A stretch of DNA of 64,000 nt from NCBI GenBank assembly GCA_024449915.1, contig JAMZAV010000780.1, positions 62,001 through 126,000 of the forward strand, read 5' to 3'. Within the stretch, counting starts at the first letter, position 1. Every line of letters starts with the position of its first letter. Shown in pieces: positions 1-10,979 of the stretch. Below the pieces are notes generated by a model. It searched no databases and was not told the DNA's origin. It was given only the letters and a program-made list of their open reading frames with translations. This DNA comes from Sweltsa coloradensis (lineage: Eukaryota > Arthropoda > Insecta > Plecoptera > Chloroperlidae). A program made the translations under genes and the position numbers.

Positions 1-284
1 ATGATTGTCCAATCCAATGATTCTAATACAGGGAATAAAGTCTTTCATGTTACCCATACTGTAACCGAAAATCACTGACCCCCCCAAAAAATTATCTCAG
101 GTGTTTTTTTCTGTTTTTTCTGTCTGTTTGTTTGCGCTCTACAGGGCAAACGGCATGCGATCTTGAATTCTTGATGAAAATTGGAGGGCACGTGTTTGGA
201 TACAATCGAAGAAATATTTCTCATGAATATTGTACTTAAACGATTTTTTTCGAATTTTAGTGCGATATTTTCGTGTCATTTGGG

Positions 285-1467
285 CAGTGTTGGGGAAGGA
301 ACTTTTAAAAAGAACGCTTTCTCGTGAACGCCTTTTTTTGTGCCTTTTTTGTGAACTTTTCAGTGAACTTACTCTTTTTGGATGAGCGAAGCGAAGATTC
401 CATTTCACTACACTGGAGAAAAAAATCCGGAATGTTTTTTTTTCTGTATTTTTGGCTGTTTGTTAACACGATTCCGGCTAAACCGATACTCCAATTACGA
501 TGAAATTTTATGGAGACCTTCGAAATCTCTGAACTTAGAACTGCCACGTTTTTGAGCGCAATCGAAAGATTATTTCTCATGAAAATCGCAATTTTACGAT
601 TTTTTTCTTTTTTTAAACAATTCTTTGACTTATAACACCTACATGCTTTATCCGATTGTAATGATTTTTTCACAGAACCTTAATTTTATGAATTAATATA
701 TTTTTGTCAAATTTGAGCACAATCAAATAATTATTTCTTATGAAAATCGAAATTTTACGATTTTTTTTATTTTTTTAAATTACGATTTCTTAAAAAAAAT
801 TAAAATTAAAGTTTATTTTTTCTTTAATTTAAATTAATTTTTAAAAAAATCTTCAACTTAGTAATGATCTTTCACAGAACAACAGAAAATCTGGATAGCT
901 CAATGCACCAATTACGCTCATCCAACAACGCGGCGGGACTTAAGCGTTTTCCTATTTTTAAATGAATAAACTTGAACTTTTAAAAGTTCTTTCCGAGAGC
1001 GAACTTTTCAGTTTTAGAAAGTTCATTTGAAAGTTCTTTCCGTGCGTCGAGCAGCCGTCGACTCGCCGCCGTCGACGCTTTAAAACAATAACAAATCGTT
1101 GTTCCATCGTAGGCCTAAGTATCTGGCATAATTTTACAAGCTGGTCGACGAGAATGTAGTACAAATCATCAACACTATCAAAGACAGCTCAACACTTTCG
1201 TAAGACTCAAACTCGCGAGTAGTTTGGTACTCGAACACCTATAATGTTTTTCCTCGTGTTTTTCTTCATTTTACGCCAGCCTTTTATAAAATAGTGATTT
1301 TTTTTCACAAAAGAACTTTTCAAAGAACTTAGTTCATATTTTAGACGAACTTGAACTTTTCAAAATTTTAGGTTTTAAAAGAACTTGAACTTTTTAAAAG
1401 TTCATTATTTGAGCTGTGAACTGAACTTTTAAAAAGTTCATTTTAAAAAAGAACTGACCCAACACAG
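285..1467. mobile_element. hAT-type element, TIR CAGTGTTGGG, 8-bp TSD
   Basis: The ends read CAGTGTTGGG and CCCAACACAG (inverted, one mismatch) and are flanked by a perfect 8-bp duplication CATTTGGG at 277-284 and 1468-1475. An 8-bp duplication is the hAT signature. The subterminal sequence is rich in GAACTT/AAGTTC palindromes. No transposase is visible. A Helentron-like copy is nested at 377-954. Confidence 0.8.
377..954 (+). mobile_element. HINE type A copy
   Basis: It starts TTGGATGAGCG and ends with the inverted subterminal copy CGCTCATCCAA followed by the AACGC/GCGTT hairpin region and CCTAT (consensus CCTAG). It is nested in the hAT element, so it is the younger insertion. Confidence 0.7.
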
Positions 1468-1634
1468 CATTTGGGCAGATTCTGACCAAACGGGTGGGGC
1501 TACAACGTTTATATTTTAAATGGACATAAAGGTGATGAAGTACCTTTAAAAAAAAAGGTTGGAAGAGTTAGCCAGAATCCATAGAAATAAAGAAGTTTTT
1601 TGAGGTATAAAAAACAATTAACAATTAACTTTTA

Positions 1635-2245
1635 CTAGGAAAACTCTTAAGTCCCTCCGCGTTGTTGGATGAGCGTAATTGGTGCATTGAGCTGCCATGT
1701 GTTACGCGGATTTTCTGTTGTTCTGTGAAAAAATCATTACTCAGTTGAAGATTTTTTTTAATTAAATTAAATAAAAAAAAAATTTACTTAATTTCGTAAT
1801 CGTAATCGTAATTTTAAAAAAGAAAAAATCGCAAATTTTCGATTTTCATAAGAAATAATTATTTGATTGTACTCAAATTTCACACGAATATATTAATTCA
1901 TAAAATTAAGGTTCTGTGAAAAAATCATTACAATCGAATAAAGCATGTAGGTGTTATAAGTTGAAGAAATTTTTTAAAAATCGAAAAAAATCGTAAAATT
2001 GCGTTTTTTATAAGAAAAAAATTTCCCGATTGCGCTCAAAAACGTGGCAGTTCTAAGTTCTGAGATTTCAAAGGTCTCCATAAAATTTCATCGCAATTGG
2101 AGTATCGGTTTAGCCGGAATCGTGTTAACAGACACACAAAAATACAAAAAAAAAGGAAAAGAAAAAAAAACATTCCGGATTTTTTTCTCCAGTGTAGTAG
2201 AATGGAATCTTCGCTTCGCTCGCTTCGCTAGCTACGCTCATCCAA
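1635..2245 (-). mobile_element. HINE type A copy
   Basis: The + strand reads CTAGGAAAACTC at the left and CTACGCTCATCCAA at the right. Inside are the family's shared module (GTATCGGTTTAGCCGGAATC) and an A-rich tract near 2140-2170. Non-coding. Confidence 0.75.
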
Positions 2246-2381
2246 AGAACTTAAATATTCTCACTCTTCCAGGTCTTTACATTTATGAAGTTTTAGCTCT
2301 GACAATTAAAATAGGAATCATATGCCACTAAATAACTCCATCCACATACATAATACTAGACAAAAGAACAATTTCCATGTA

Positions 2382-2989
2382 CTAGGAAAACGCTAAAGTC
2401 CCGCCGCGTTGATGGATAAGCTTTTTAAAATTTTTAGTTTCCATGGGATATCTTTAAGCTTTGTTTTTTTAATTTTAATTTTTTTGCTGCCTACGCATTG
2501 TAGGTGATTGTTGTCAAGTTTCTTTTGTTACCTGTCAATTGGTATTATTTACCGTAAAAAACTTATATTAAAAGCTTTATTTCTATGGATTCTGGCTAAC
2601 TATTTCAACTTTTTCTTTCAAAAGGTACTACATCACCATAACCTTAATGTCCATGTATAATATGAACGTTGTAGCCCCACCCGTTTGGTCAGAATTGGCC
2701 CAAATGTCACGAAAATATCGCACTAAAAATCGAAAAAAATCGTAAAAGTACGATATTCATGAGAAATATTTCTTCGATTGTACCCAAAAACAATACACCT
2801 CTAAGTTCAGAGATTTCGAAGGTCCTGTTAAATTTTCATCAAGATCGGATATGCCGTTTGCCTGGTAGAGAGTTAACAAACAGACAGAAAAACAAACAAA
2901 AAAAAAACAAACAAACAAACAAAAAAAAAACACCCGAGCTAAATTTTTTGGGGGTCAGTGAAATTGAAGTCTTCGCTTCGCTCATCCAA
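2382..2989 (-). mobile_element. HINE type B copy, short form
   Basis: The left end is CTAGGAAAACGCTAAAGTCC and the right end CGCTTCGCTCATCCAA. It has the type B interior (ATGCCGTTTGCC, ACAAACAGACAG) but lacks the internal duplication of about 190 bp seen in the copies at 6612-7409, 7488-8265 and 34626-35400. Confidence 0.75.
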
Positions 2990-3531
2990 CCAGCTGTACG
3001 TACTTTTAAATGTAAAAAAAATGGTTCTCATTATGATGGGAATACAACTTTTTAACTGTTTGCCAAAAGAAATCAGGAACATTTCAGAAATGAATAAATT
3101 ATTGGATGAGCGTAGCGAGCGAAGCGAAGATTCCATTTCACTACGGTACACTGGAGAAAAAAATCCGGTATGTTTTTCTTTTTCTTTTTCTTTTTTTTCT
3201 GTTTGTATTTTTGTGTGTCTGTTAGCACGATTCCAGCTAAACCAATACTCCAATTGCGATGAAATTTTATGCGGACCTTCGAAATCTCTGAACTTAGAAC
3301 TGCCACGTTTTTGAGCGCAATCGGAAAATTATTTCTCATTAAAATCGCAATTTTACGATTTTTTTCGATTTTCAAAAAATTTCTTCAGCTTATAACACCT
3401 ACATGCTTTGTTCGATTGTAATGATTTTTTTACAGAACCTTAATTTTATGAATTGATATATTCGTGTGAAATTTGAGCGTAATCAAAAAATTACTTCTCA
3501 TGAAAATTTAAATTTTAAAATTTTTTCCTTT

Positions 3532-4285
3532 TTGGATGAGCGTAGCGAGCGAAGCGAAGATTCCATTCTACAACACTGGAGAAAAAAATCCGGAATGTTT
3601 TTTTTTCTTTTCTTTTCTTTTTTTTGTATTTTTATCTGTTTGTCCACACGATTCCGGCTAAACCGATATACTCCGATTGCGATGAAAGTTTATGGAGGCC
3701 TTCGAAATCTCTGAACTTAGAACTGCCACGTTTTTGAGCGCAATCGGAAATTTTTTTCTCATGAAAATCGCAATTTTACGATTTTTTTCGATTTTTAAAA
3801 AATTTCTTCGACTTATAACACCTACATGCTTTATCCGATTTTAATGATTTTTGCACAGAATCTTTATTTTATGAATTTAGATATTCTTGTGAAATTTGAG
3901 CGCAATTGAAAAAATATTTATCATAAAATCGAAATTTTACGTTTTTTTTTTTAAGAAACAATTCTTTGACTTAACACCTACATGCTTTATCCGATTGAAA
4001 TAATTTTTTCGCAGAACCTTAATTTTATGAATTAATATATTATCGTTAAATTTGAGCGCAATCGAGAAATTATTTCTTATAAAAATTTCAATTTTACGAT
4101 TTTCTTTTTAACAATTACGATTTTTAAAAAAAGTTAGTTTTTTATTTTATTTAATTTAATTTTAAAAAATTTCAATTTAATAATGATTTTTCCACAGAAC
4201 AACAGAAAATTCGCATAACACATGGCAGCTCAATGCACCAATTACGCTCATCCAACAACGCGGCGGGACTTAAGCGCTTTCCTAG
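3532..4285 (+). mobile_element. HINE type A copy nested in a HINE
   Basis: The termini are TTGGATGAGCGTAGCG and GCGCTTTCCTAG. Outside bases on both sides are T, consistent with T|T insertion. Confidence 0.75.
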
Positions 4286-4511
4286 TTTAAAACAATTCTT
4301 TGACTTACAATACATAGATGCTTTATCATATTGTAATGATTTTTTCACAGAACCTTAATTTTATGAATTAATATATTCGTGTAAAATTTGTGTGCAATCG
4401 AATAATTATTTGTTATGAAAATTTCAATATTACGATTTTTTCCTTTTTTAAAATTACGATTAATTAAAAAAAAATTAAATTTAAATTAAATTTTAATTTA
4501 AATTAATTTAA

Positions 4512-4587
4512 TTGGATGAGCGTAGCGAGCGAAGCGAGTGAAGCGAAGACTTCAATTTCACTGACCCCCCAAAAAATTTAGCTCGGT

Positions 4588-4619
<32 letters not shown>

Positions 4620-5297
4620 TATTTTTGTCTGTTTGTTCGCTCTCTACCGGGCAAACGGCATATGCGATCTTGATGAAAATTTGACAGGACCTTCGAAATC
4701 TCTGAACTTAGACTTGCTACGTTTTTGGGTACAATCGAAGAAATATTTCTCATGAATATCGTACTTTTACGATTTTTTTCGATTTTTAGTGCGATATTTT
4801 CGTGACATTTGGGCCGATTCTGACCAAACGGGTGGGGATACAACGTTCATATTTCACATGGACATTAAGGTAATAGTGATGTATTGCTTTTTAAAAGAAA
4901 AAGTTGAAAAAGTTAGCCAGAATCTATAGAAATAAAGCTTTTAATATAAGTTTTTTGATTTTTTGTGCGATATTTTCGTGCCATTTGGGCCAATTCTGAC
5001 CAAACGGGTGGGGCTACAACGTTCATATTATACATGGACATTAAGGTTATGGTCATGTAGTACCTTTTGAAAGAAAAAGTTGAAAAAGTTAGCCAGAATC
5101 CATAGAAATAAAGCTTTTAATTTAAGTTTTTTAAGGTAAATAATACCAATTGACAAGAAACAATAGAAACTTGACAACAATCACTGCAATGCGTAGGCAA
5201 CAAAACAAAGCACTTGCAAAAGTAAAGATATGCCACGCAAACTAAAAACTATAAAAAGCTCATCCTTCAACGCGGCGGGACTTTAGCGTTTTCCTAG
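4512..5297 (+). mobile_element. HINE type B copy nested in a HINE
   Basis: It begins TTGGATGAGCGTAGCG and ends AACGCGGCGGGACTTTAGCG then TTTTCCTAG. The internal 34-T-like tract near 4588-4618 is the reverse of the A tract in other copies. Flanks rejoin as ...TTTAAT|TTTTAAAAAATC, matching the family consensus. Confidence 0.75.
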
Positions 5298-5717
5298 TTT
5301 TAAAAAATCTTCAACTTAGTAAGACTTATGATTTTTTCATAGAACAACAGAAAATCTGCATAACACAATGGCAGCTCAATGCACCAATTACGCTCATCCA
5401 ACAACGCGGCGGGTCTTAAGCGTTTTCCTAGTGTACTTATGTGAAGTCTTTGGATGCTAATAAAAATGAAATGAATGAATGAAATGAAACAATAGGATCT
5501 TGACAACAATAACCTACAACTAAGAAAACGCTTAAGTCCCGCCGCGTTGTTGGATGAGCGTAATTGGTGCATTGAGTAGCCAAGTGTTATGAGGATTTTC
5601 TGTTGTTCTGTGAAAAAATCTCTACTAAGTTGAAGATTTTTTTTAAATTTATTAAAATTAAATTAAAAATAAACCTTAATTTTTAATTTTTTTAATTAAC
5701 CCTTGGTTAACCACCTG

Positions 5718-6467
5718 GGCCCCGATTCATGTACATTTATCCCGGGTATAAGTGGTATAAGGACGGTATAATGCAGGACATGGCAGGATAAGGCCTGGTT
5801 AAGTCTGAGCAACTCTCATCCAATCAGAAATTTTCAATCCAACAAGTACAACAAATGTTTTTTCCACTGCATTCCACAGCCATGTAAATCAGCAGATTTG
5901 CAAAAGAACACTAAAAATTTGCATCATCTTTTGTTTTACATTTTTATTTATTGACAGAAGATTGCGTGAGATCATTAAAAGAAAAGAAAAGGCGTATTAT
6001 TGCCGTAAATTTTGGAATAGCCTAGGACTATCATACTATTGTTCATCTGCATAAGGCTTTTAGTAATCAAAACTAGTTATTTGTGCGGGATGTGTGTCAA
6101 AACAAGGTCGTGCAGGCCTAGGGTTGCCTAGGAGAGGCCAAGGGCTTGTCAAACGTGTTATGTTAGTATTAATTTTATCTAGTCCTATAGCCTAATCGAA
6201 CTTTAGGCCTACACTGTTGTATTATGAATAATTTTCTACATCTGGGCCTAGGCCCGAGACGGTTTCTGATTTGTTTTATGAGGGTAATGACAACTTTTCT
6301 CGTTTTACACATAGACGCAAAATTTAAAATGTCCGCCATCTGTTTACATATTTTCTTATCCCCGTGCGAGGCGGAATAAGTCTTCATGAATTGGATTCGG
6401 AGTTACACCGCACTTATACCACCTAACTCTGCTTATACCGGGATAAAAATGTACATGAATCGGGGCC
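5718..6467. mobile_element. MITE, TIR GGCCCCGATTCATG, 3-bp CTG duplication
   Basis: Long TIRs (GGCCCCGATTCATGTACAT and its complement) are flanked by CTG on both sides. A second copy lies at 47148-47888 with the same flanking triplet. Short target duplication and GG-starting TIR suggest a PIF/Harbinger-like origin, but the class is uncertain. No coding potential seen. Confidence 0.7.
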
Positions 6468-6611
6468 CTGGGGTCCATACGGCCCCCAGTCAACATTTAT
6501 TGCTTAGCCATGAGCGCATCTATGGGCGTGGCTTACTGTGAGTCTCAGTACCTTCAAATTACATCTAACCAATGAAAATTCATTTGGAGCCCGGTCTCCA
6601 TGTGTTACGTA

Positions 6612-7294
6612 CTAGGAAAACGCTAAAGTCCCGCCGCGTTGAAGGATGAGCTTTTTATAGTTTTTAGTTTGCGTGGCATATCTTTACTTTTGAAAGTGCT
6701 TTGTTTTGTTGCCTACGCATTGCAGTGATTGTTGTCAAGTTTCTATTGTTTCTTGTCAATTGGTATTATTTACCTTAAAAAACTTATATTAAAAGCTTTA
6801 TTTCTATGGATTCTGACTAACTTTTTCAACTTTTTCTTTCAAAAGGTACTACATGACCATAACCTTAATGTCCATGTATAATATGAACGTTGTAGTCCCA
6901 CCCGTTTGGTCATAATTGGCCCAAATGGCACGAAAATATCGCACAAAAAAATCAAAAAACTTATATTAAAAGCTTTATTTCTATAGATTCTGGCTAACTT
7001 TTTCAACTTTTTCTTTTAAAAAGCAATACATCACTATTACCTTAATGTCCATGTGAAATATGAACGTTGTAGCCCCACCCGTTTGGTCAGAATCGGCCCA
7101 AATGTCACGAAAATATCGCACTAAAAATCGAAAAAAATCGTAAAAGTACGATATTCATGAGAAATATTTCTTCGATTGTACCCAAAAACGTAGCAAGTCT
7201 AAGTTCAGAGATTTCGAAGGTCCTGTCAAATTTTCATCAAGATCGCATATGCCGTTTGCCCGGTAGAGAGCGAACAAACAGACAAAAATACAAA

Positions 7295-7332
<38 letters not shown>

Positions 7333-7409
7333 ACCCGAGCTAAATTTTTTGGGGGGTCAGTGAAATTGAAGTCTTCGCTTCACTCGCTTCGCTCGCTACG
7401 CTCATCCAA
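6612..7409 (-). mobile_element. HINE type B copy
   Basis: The termini are CTAGGAAAACGCTAAAG and CTACGCTCATCCAA. Inside is a tandem duplication of about 190 bp (two TTATATTAAAAGCTTTATTT blocks near 6785 and 6960) and an A-run at about 7295-7330. Confidence 0.75.
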
Positions 7410-7487
7410 TTACTCTCCACGAACCTCGCGGGGATTCAAAGGACCCCAGGTGGCTACTTACGTACTACATTTTCAAGTGTTTTTACA

Positions 7488-8265
7488 CTAGGAAAACGCT
7501 AAAGTCCCGCCGCGTTGATGGATGAGCTTTTTAAAGGTTTTAGTTTGCGTGGGATATCTTTACTTTTGCAAGTGCTTTGTTTTGCTGCCTACGCATCGAA
7601 GGTGAATGTTGTCAAGTTTCTTTTGTTTCTTGTCAATTGGTATTATTTACCGTAAAAAACTTGTATTAAAAGCTTTATTTCTATGGATTCTGGCTAAATT
7701 TTTCCACTTTTTCTTTCAAAAGGTACTACATAACCATAACCTTAATGTCCATGTATAATATGAACGTTGTAGCCCCACCCGTTTGGTCAGAATTGGCCCA
7801 AATGGCACGAAAATATCGCACAAAAAGTCAAAAAACGTATATTAAAAGCTTTATTTCTCTCGATTCTGGCTAACTTTTTCAACTTTTTCTTTTAGAAAGC
7901 AAAACATCACCATTACCTTAATGTTCATGTGAAATATGAACGTTGTAGCCCCACCCGTTTGGTCAGAATTGGCCCAAATGGCACGAAAATATCGCACTAA
8001 AAATCGAAAAAAAATCGTAAAAGTACGATATTCATGAGAAATATTTCTTCGATTGTACCCAAAAATGTAGCAAGTCTAAGTTCAGAGAAAACGAAGGTCG
8101 TGTCAAATTTTCATCAAGATCGCATATGCCGTTTGCCCGGTAGAGAGCGAACAAACAGACGGAAAAACAAACAACAAAAAAAAAACAAAAAAAAAACAAA
8201 AAAAACACCCGAGCTAAATTTTTTGGGGTGTCGGTGAAATTGAAGTCTTCGCTTCGCTCATCCAA
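7488..8265 (-). mobile_element. HINE type B copy
   Basis: The termini are CTAGGAAAACGCTAAAG and CTTCGCTCATCCAA, with the same internal duplication as the copy at 6612-7409. Both sit in the TTAA element 5700-8819, about 80 bp apart. Confidence 0.75.
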
Positions 8266-8760
8266 TAAGCAAAATTTTTATCAATGCATTTCACCCTCAC
8301 CAAATAACCATATTTTTCATGTAAATTGATAGATAATATACTTATCTAAGTAAATTATACATAAATATAATATGAAAAAAATCATACATATTAATATGAA
8401 TGAAAAGGTCAATTCAAGTGAAGGGGGGGAGGGGGGGGGGGATTGGTCAAAATTTCACCAAAGTAAACAAAAAAGGGAACACTTTTTGTGAAATCGAATC
8501 AATCATACATTATAAACATCATTGGTAAAAAATTAAAAAAAAATAAGTTCAAAAATGGACTCAAATTTGACAAAATTGACAACATTGCGTTTTTTTCAGT
8601 TTTTTCAAAAAAAATTCAAGTGGAAAAAAAAACTAAAATTTTCGCGAATTTTAACTCTTGAAACACTAAGTGGTCATCAGAAAGGTTCAAACATTAATTC
8701 CTGACGAATATTAGGTTCCAAAATCTGAAACCTGGCAAACACAAGGGCTTTAATGATGGG
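8266..8760. other. AT-rich interior of the TTAA element, no gene seen
   Basis: This stretch is very AT-rich, with a G-run at about 8425-8443 (GGGGGGGAGGGGGGGGGG). No ORF, TIR pair or RNA signature was recognised. It is probably original sequence of the element at 5700-8819. Confidence 0.4.
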
Positions 8761-9555
8761 GTCCTGACGCGCCCCAGGTGGTTAGTTATGCTTCTCAGAA
8801 ACAGGTGGTTAACCAAGGGTTAATCGTAATTTTAAAAAAGAAAAAAATCGTAAAATTTCAATTTTCATAAGAAATAATTATTCGATTGTACTCGAATTTC
8901 AAACGAATATATTAATTCAAAAAAATAAGGTTCTGTGAAAAAATCATTACAATACGGTTGTTTTTGTTGGCGCCATGAAGGTGCTGTGCTAACATGTGCT
9001 GCATGGTGGAAACCAAAGGTTAGTCATGTATGACTAATCTTTGCTAAAACTACCGTATAATAAAGCATGTTGGTGTTATCGTCACTCAACGGTGTTATAA
9101 GGCAAAGAATTGATTTAAAAAAGAAAAAACCCGTAAAATTTCGATTTTCATAAGAAATAATTTTTCGATTGCGCTCAAATTTCACACGAATACCTAAATA
9201 CATAAAATTAAGGTTCTGTGAAAAAATCATTACAATCGGATAAAGCATGTAGGTGTTATAAATCGGAGAAATTTTTAAAAAATCGAAAAAAATCGTAAAA
9301 TTGCGATTTTCATGAGAAATAATTTTCCGATTGCGCTCAAAAACGTGGCAGTTCTAAGTTCAGAGATTTCGAAGGCCTCCATAAAATTTAATCGCAATCG
9401 ATGTATCGGTTTAGCCGGAATCGTGCGGACAAACAGACAAAAATACAAAAAGAAAAAAAGAAAAAAAAAAGAAAAAAAAACATTCCGGAATTTTTTCTCC
9501 AGTGTAGTAGAATGGAATCTTCGCTTCGCTCGCTACGCTCGCTACGCTCATCCAA

Positions 9556-9773
9556 CTACAATGCGTTCAGAAAGCACTTGGTAAAGTATCTGTGTGTTCA
9601 AGATGGCTTCAAATTATCACGGAAGTGGATGACTGCGGATCTAGCCTACTATAGGTATTTAATATCTATGCACTGGAACCTAATATCTGTAGAAACTGCG
9701 CTTCTTCTTCCGATTTGTTCTCTTCCCATAATGCATTTCTTCGTATAGTATCCGTTCCTTCAAGAACGTTGAA
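9556..9773 (+). promoter_or_regulatory. RPS8: RPS8 promoter and 5' leader
   Basis: Only about 218 bp separate the upstream repeat from the start codon. The interval holds a YY1-like motif CAAGATGGC (9599-9607), an ETS/GABP-like motif CGGAAGTG (9620-9627), an AT-rich TATA-like patch near 9650-9665, and pyrimidine tracts CTTCTTCTTCC (9701-9711) and CTCTTCCC (9720-9727) that could be a 5'-TOP start. These motifs are typical of ribosomal protein promoters. A five-codon uORF (ATG 9731, stop ending 9748) precedes the real ATG if transcription starts at either tract. The start site itself is inferred. Confidence 0.65.
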
Positions 9774-9777
9774 ATGG
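9774..9777 (+). CDS. RPS8: RPS8 coding exon 1 (start codon plus one base)
   Basis: The exon contributes ATG and the first base of codon 2, then a donor GTGAGT at 9778. Joined to exon 2 it reads M-G-I-S-R-D, the invariant start of eS8. A start codon placed at the first splice junction is usual for animal ribosomal protein genes. The start was chosen because the phase and the glycine codon fit exactly with exon 2, and because promoter motifs lie just upstream. Confidence 0.85.
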
Positions 9778-9783
9778 GTGAGT

Positions 9784-10760
9784 GTTGTATTTTAAAAACA
9801 TTTATTTATATATCTCTAATCATCTGCAAAAGTATGATGTATTTGTGTATGATGTATGTGTTAATAGTAGTACACGTTTTGTATTTAGCGAATTTTGATT
9901 AGTTGTAATCTTAAGGTTCACGATCAAAGGGAATATTGACTCTGAAAATGTCTTTAAGTTGACCACGTAGGGCCTAGGCCCATGTGTACCACCGATGTGT
10001 ACAGATTAGAAGTGAAAACATATCTGGTTCTGGGCACCGCTCAAATGTTCTTCGTCCGTTCATTTATCAAATTCAATATAATGGAAGCTTTGCCACACTC
10101 TACAGGTCTAGGCCCTACGTTGGCCCGAACCCCCTACTGTCAACTTTGCGTCTTCATCAAATAGGCCTAGGCCTAGGGGGCTAGGCTTTGGGAATTATTA
10201 GGTCTGCAGCCTTATTTATTACATTGATAAAATGTTGGAATTATGTTGTCTAGGGCCTACATCTAAACTCAAGGCGCTCTAGGCATGGCCATCTTTGGCC
10301 ATGTGTTTAGGCCTAGGGCTTAGCCCTAGGCTAGGTCAGCTTCTTATGGGATTATAGGGCCTAGGGATGCCTAGCCTAGGCCTACACCTTAATTTTCTTT
10401 TTCTTTTAATTTTTTTTGATTCGATCATATTGAAAATTTTGTTAAGTTTCAGCGCAATCGGTTCAGCAATTCGGCTGATTTTCGGCTTACTCACATAATC
10501 GCCTAAGTGCCATCTTGAATTGTAATACTCAAGTCGCTGCACTCCCTCGTCAAATTAGGTAGGGCCCTACCTAGTTAATATCTTTGATCTCAACGCCACT
10601 TTAGTGAAGATGACAATTGTCCTTAAACTGTGCAGTAGTAGGCCCTAGGCCTAGCTGTTCTTCTATTTCCACAAGATGTTCCGACATTTTTAGTTGTTCT
10701 TTTGCCATAGCCTACTTTCCGTTTTTTAATTAGCCCCCTTTGTATAAGCCAGCGGTTTAG
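9784..10760. other. Start of intron 1, AGGCCT-palindrome-rich, no gene
   Basis: The stretch is crowded with TAGGCCTAGG-type palindromes (for example 10165-10180, 10310-10385). Around 10440-10480 there is a module (TTTCAGCGCAATCGGTTCAG) resembling the one inside the HINEs. ORFs here are short and unsupported. Confidence 0.5.
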
Positions 10761-10779
10761 CCGCGGTTGCTTAGCCGGT

Positions 10780-10831
10780 TGCCACCCGAACATCGAAGTT
10801 AAGCAACCTTGGGCTTGGTCAGGGGGAGAGT
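10780..10831 (+). repeat. Possible 5S-rRNA-derived fragment (SINE3-like)
   Basis: CCACCCGAAC, GAAGTTAAGCAAC and GGGCTTGGTCAG occur in the order and spacing expected of the 5S rRNA middle (CCACCCTGAAC, GAAGCTAAGCAGG, GGGCCTGGTTAG), although the segment is shortened. It is not a functional 5S gene. It may be a 5S pseudogene or the head of a 5S-derived SINE. Confidence 0.35.
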
Positions 10832-10979
10832 GGGTTAACGCTTTGCCCTGAAACACAAAGGCTTACCCAGGCCTCCAAAAATGTGGTCGTCAGGTCGCCA
10901 AAACTGACGTGCGCGCGCATCTCCACTGCAGCCAACTTACACAATGCGATAGTAACTAGCATAGAGAAATAACCGGGGA

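Larger units (their letters stand above)
70..1620 (+). mobile_element. Helentron-like HINE type B remnant, split by a hAT element
   Basis: Positions 70-284 and 1476-1620 match, in order, the interior of the type B elements seen whole at 4512-5297 and 7488-8265 (GACCAAACGGGTGGGGCTAC, TTAGCCAGAATC). The two halves are separated by the hAT element at 285-1467. Neither true terminus is present, so this is a decayed fragment. Confidence 0.65.
3102..5431 (+). mobile_element. HINE type A copy carrying two nested HINEs
   Basis: It starts TTGGATGAGCGTAGCG at 3102, continues at 4286-4511 and ends at 5298-5431 with the hairpin and CCTAG. It is interrupted by a type A copy (3532-4285) and a type B copy (4512-5297). 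Joining the three outer pieces restores the uninterrupted family sequence without extra bases, so both insertions left no target duplication. Confidence 0.7.
5700..8819. mobile_element. TTAA-flanked DNA transposon (piggyBac- or Kolobok-like), no transposase
   Basis: The TIRs are CCCTTGGTTAACCACCTG at the left and its complement CAGGTGGTTAACCAAGGG at the right, with TTAA on both sides (5696-5699, 8820-8823). Removing it restores the host HINE sequence. The interior is mostly younger insertions (5718-6467, 6612-7409, 7488-8265). The superfamily rests on the TTAA target alone. Confidence 0.7.
5520..9555 (-). mobile_element. HINE type A copy split by a TTAA element
   Basis: The left part, 5520-5699, starts CTAAGAAAACGCTTAAG. 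The right part, 8820-9555, ends CTACGCTCATCCAA. The middle is the TTAA-flanked element at 5700-8819. CTACAA occurs immediately outside both ends, an apparent 6-bp duplication that most other copies lack. A roughly 100-bp extra segment (8955-9055) contains the palindrome TAGTCATGTATGACTA. The copy ends about 220 bp upstream of the RPS8 start codon. Confidence 0.7.
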
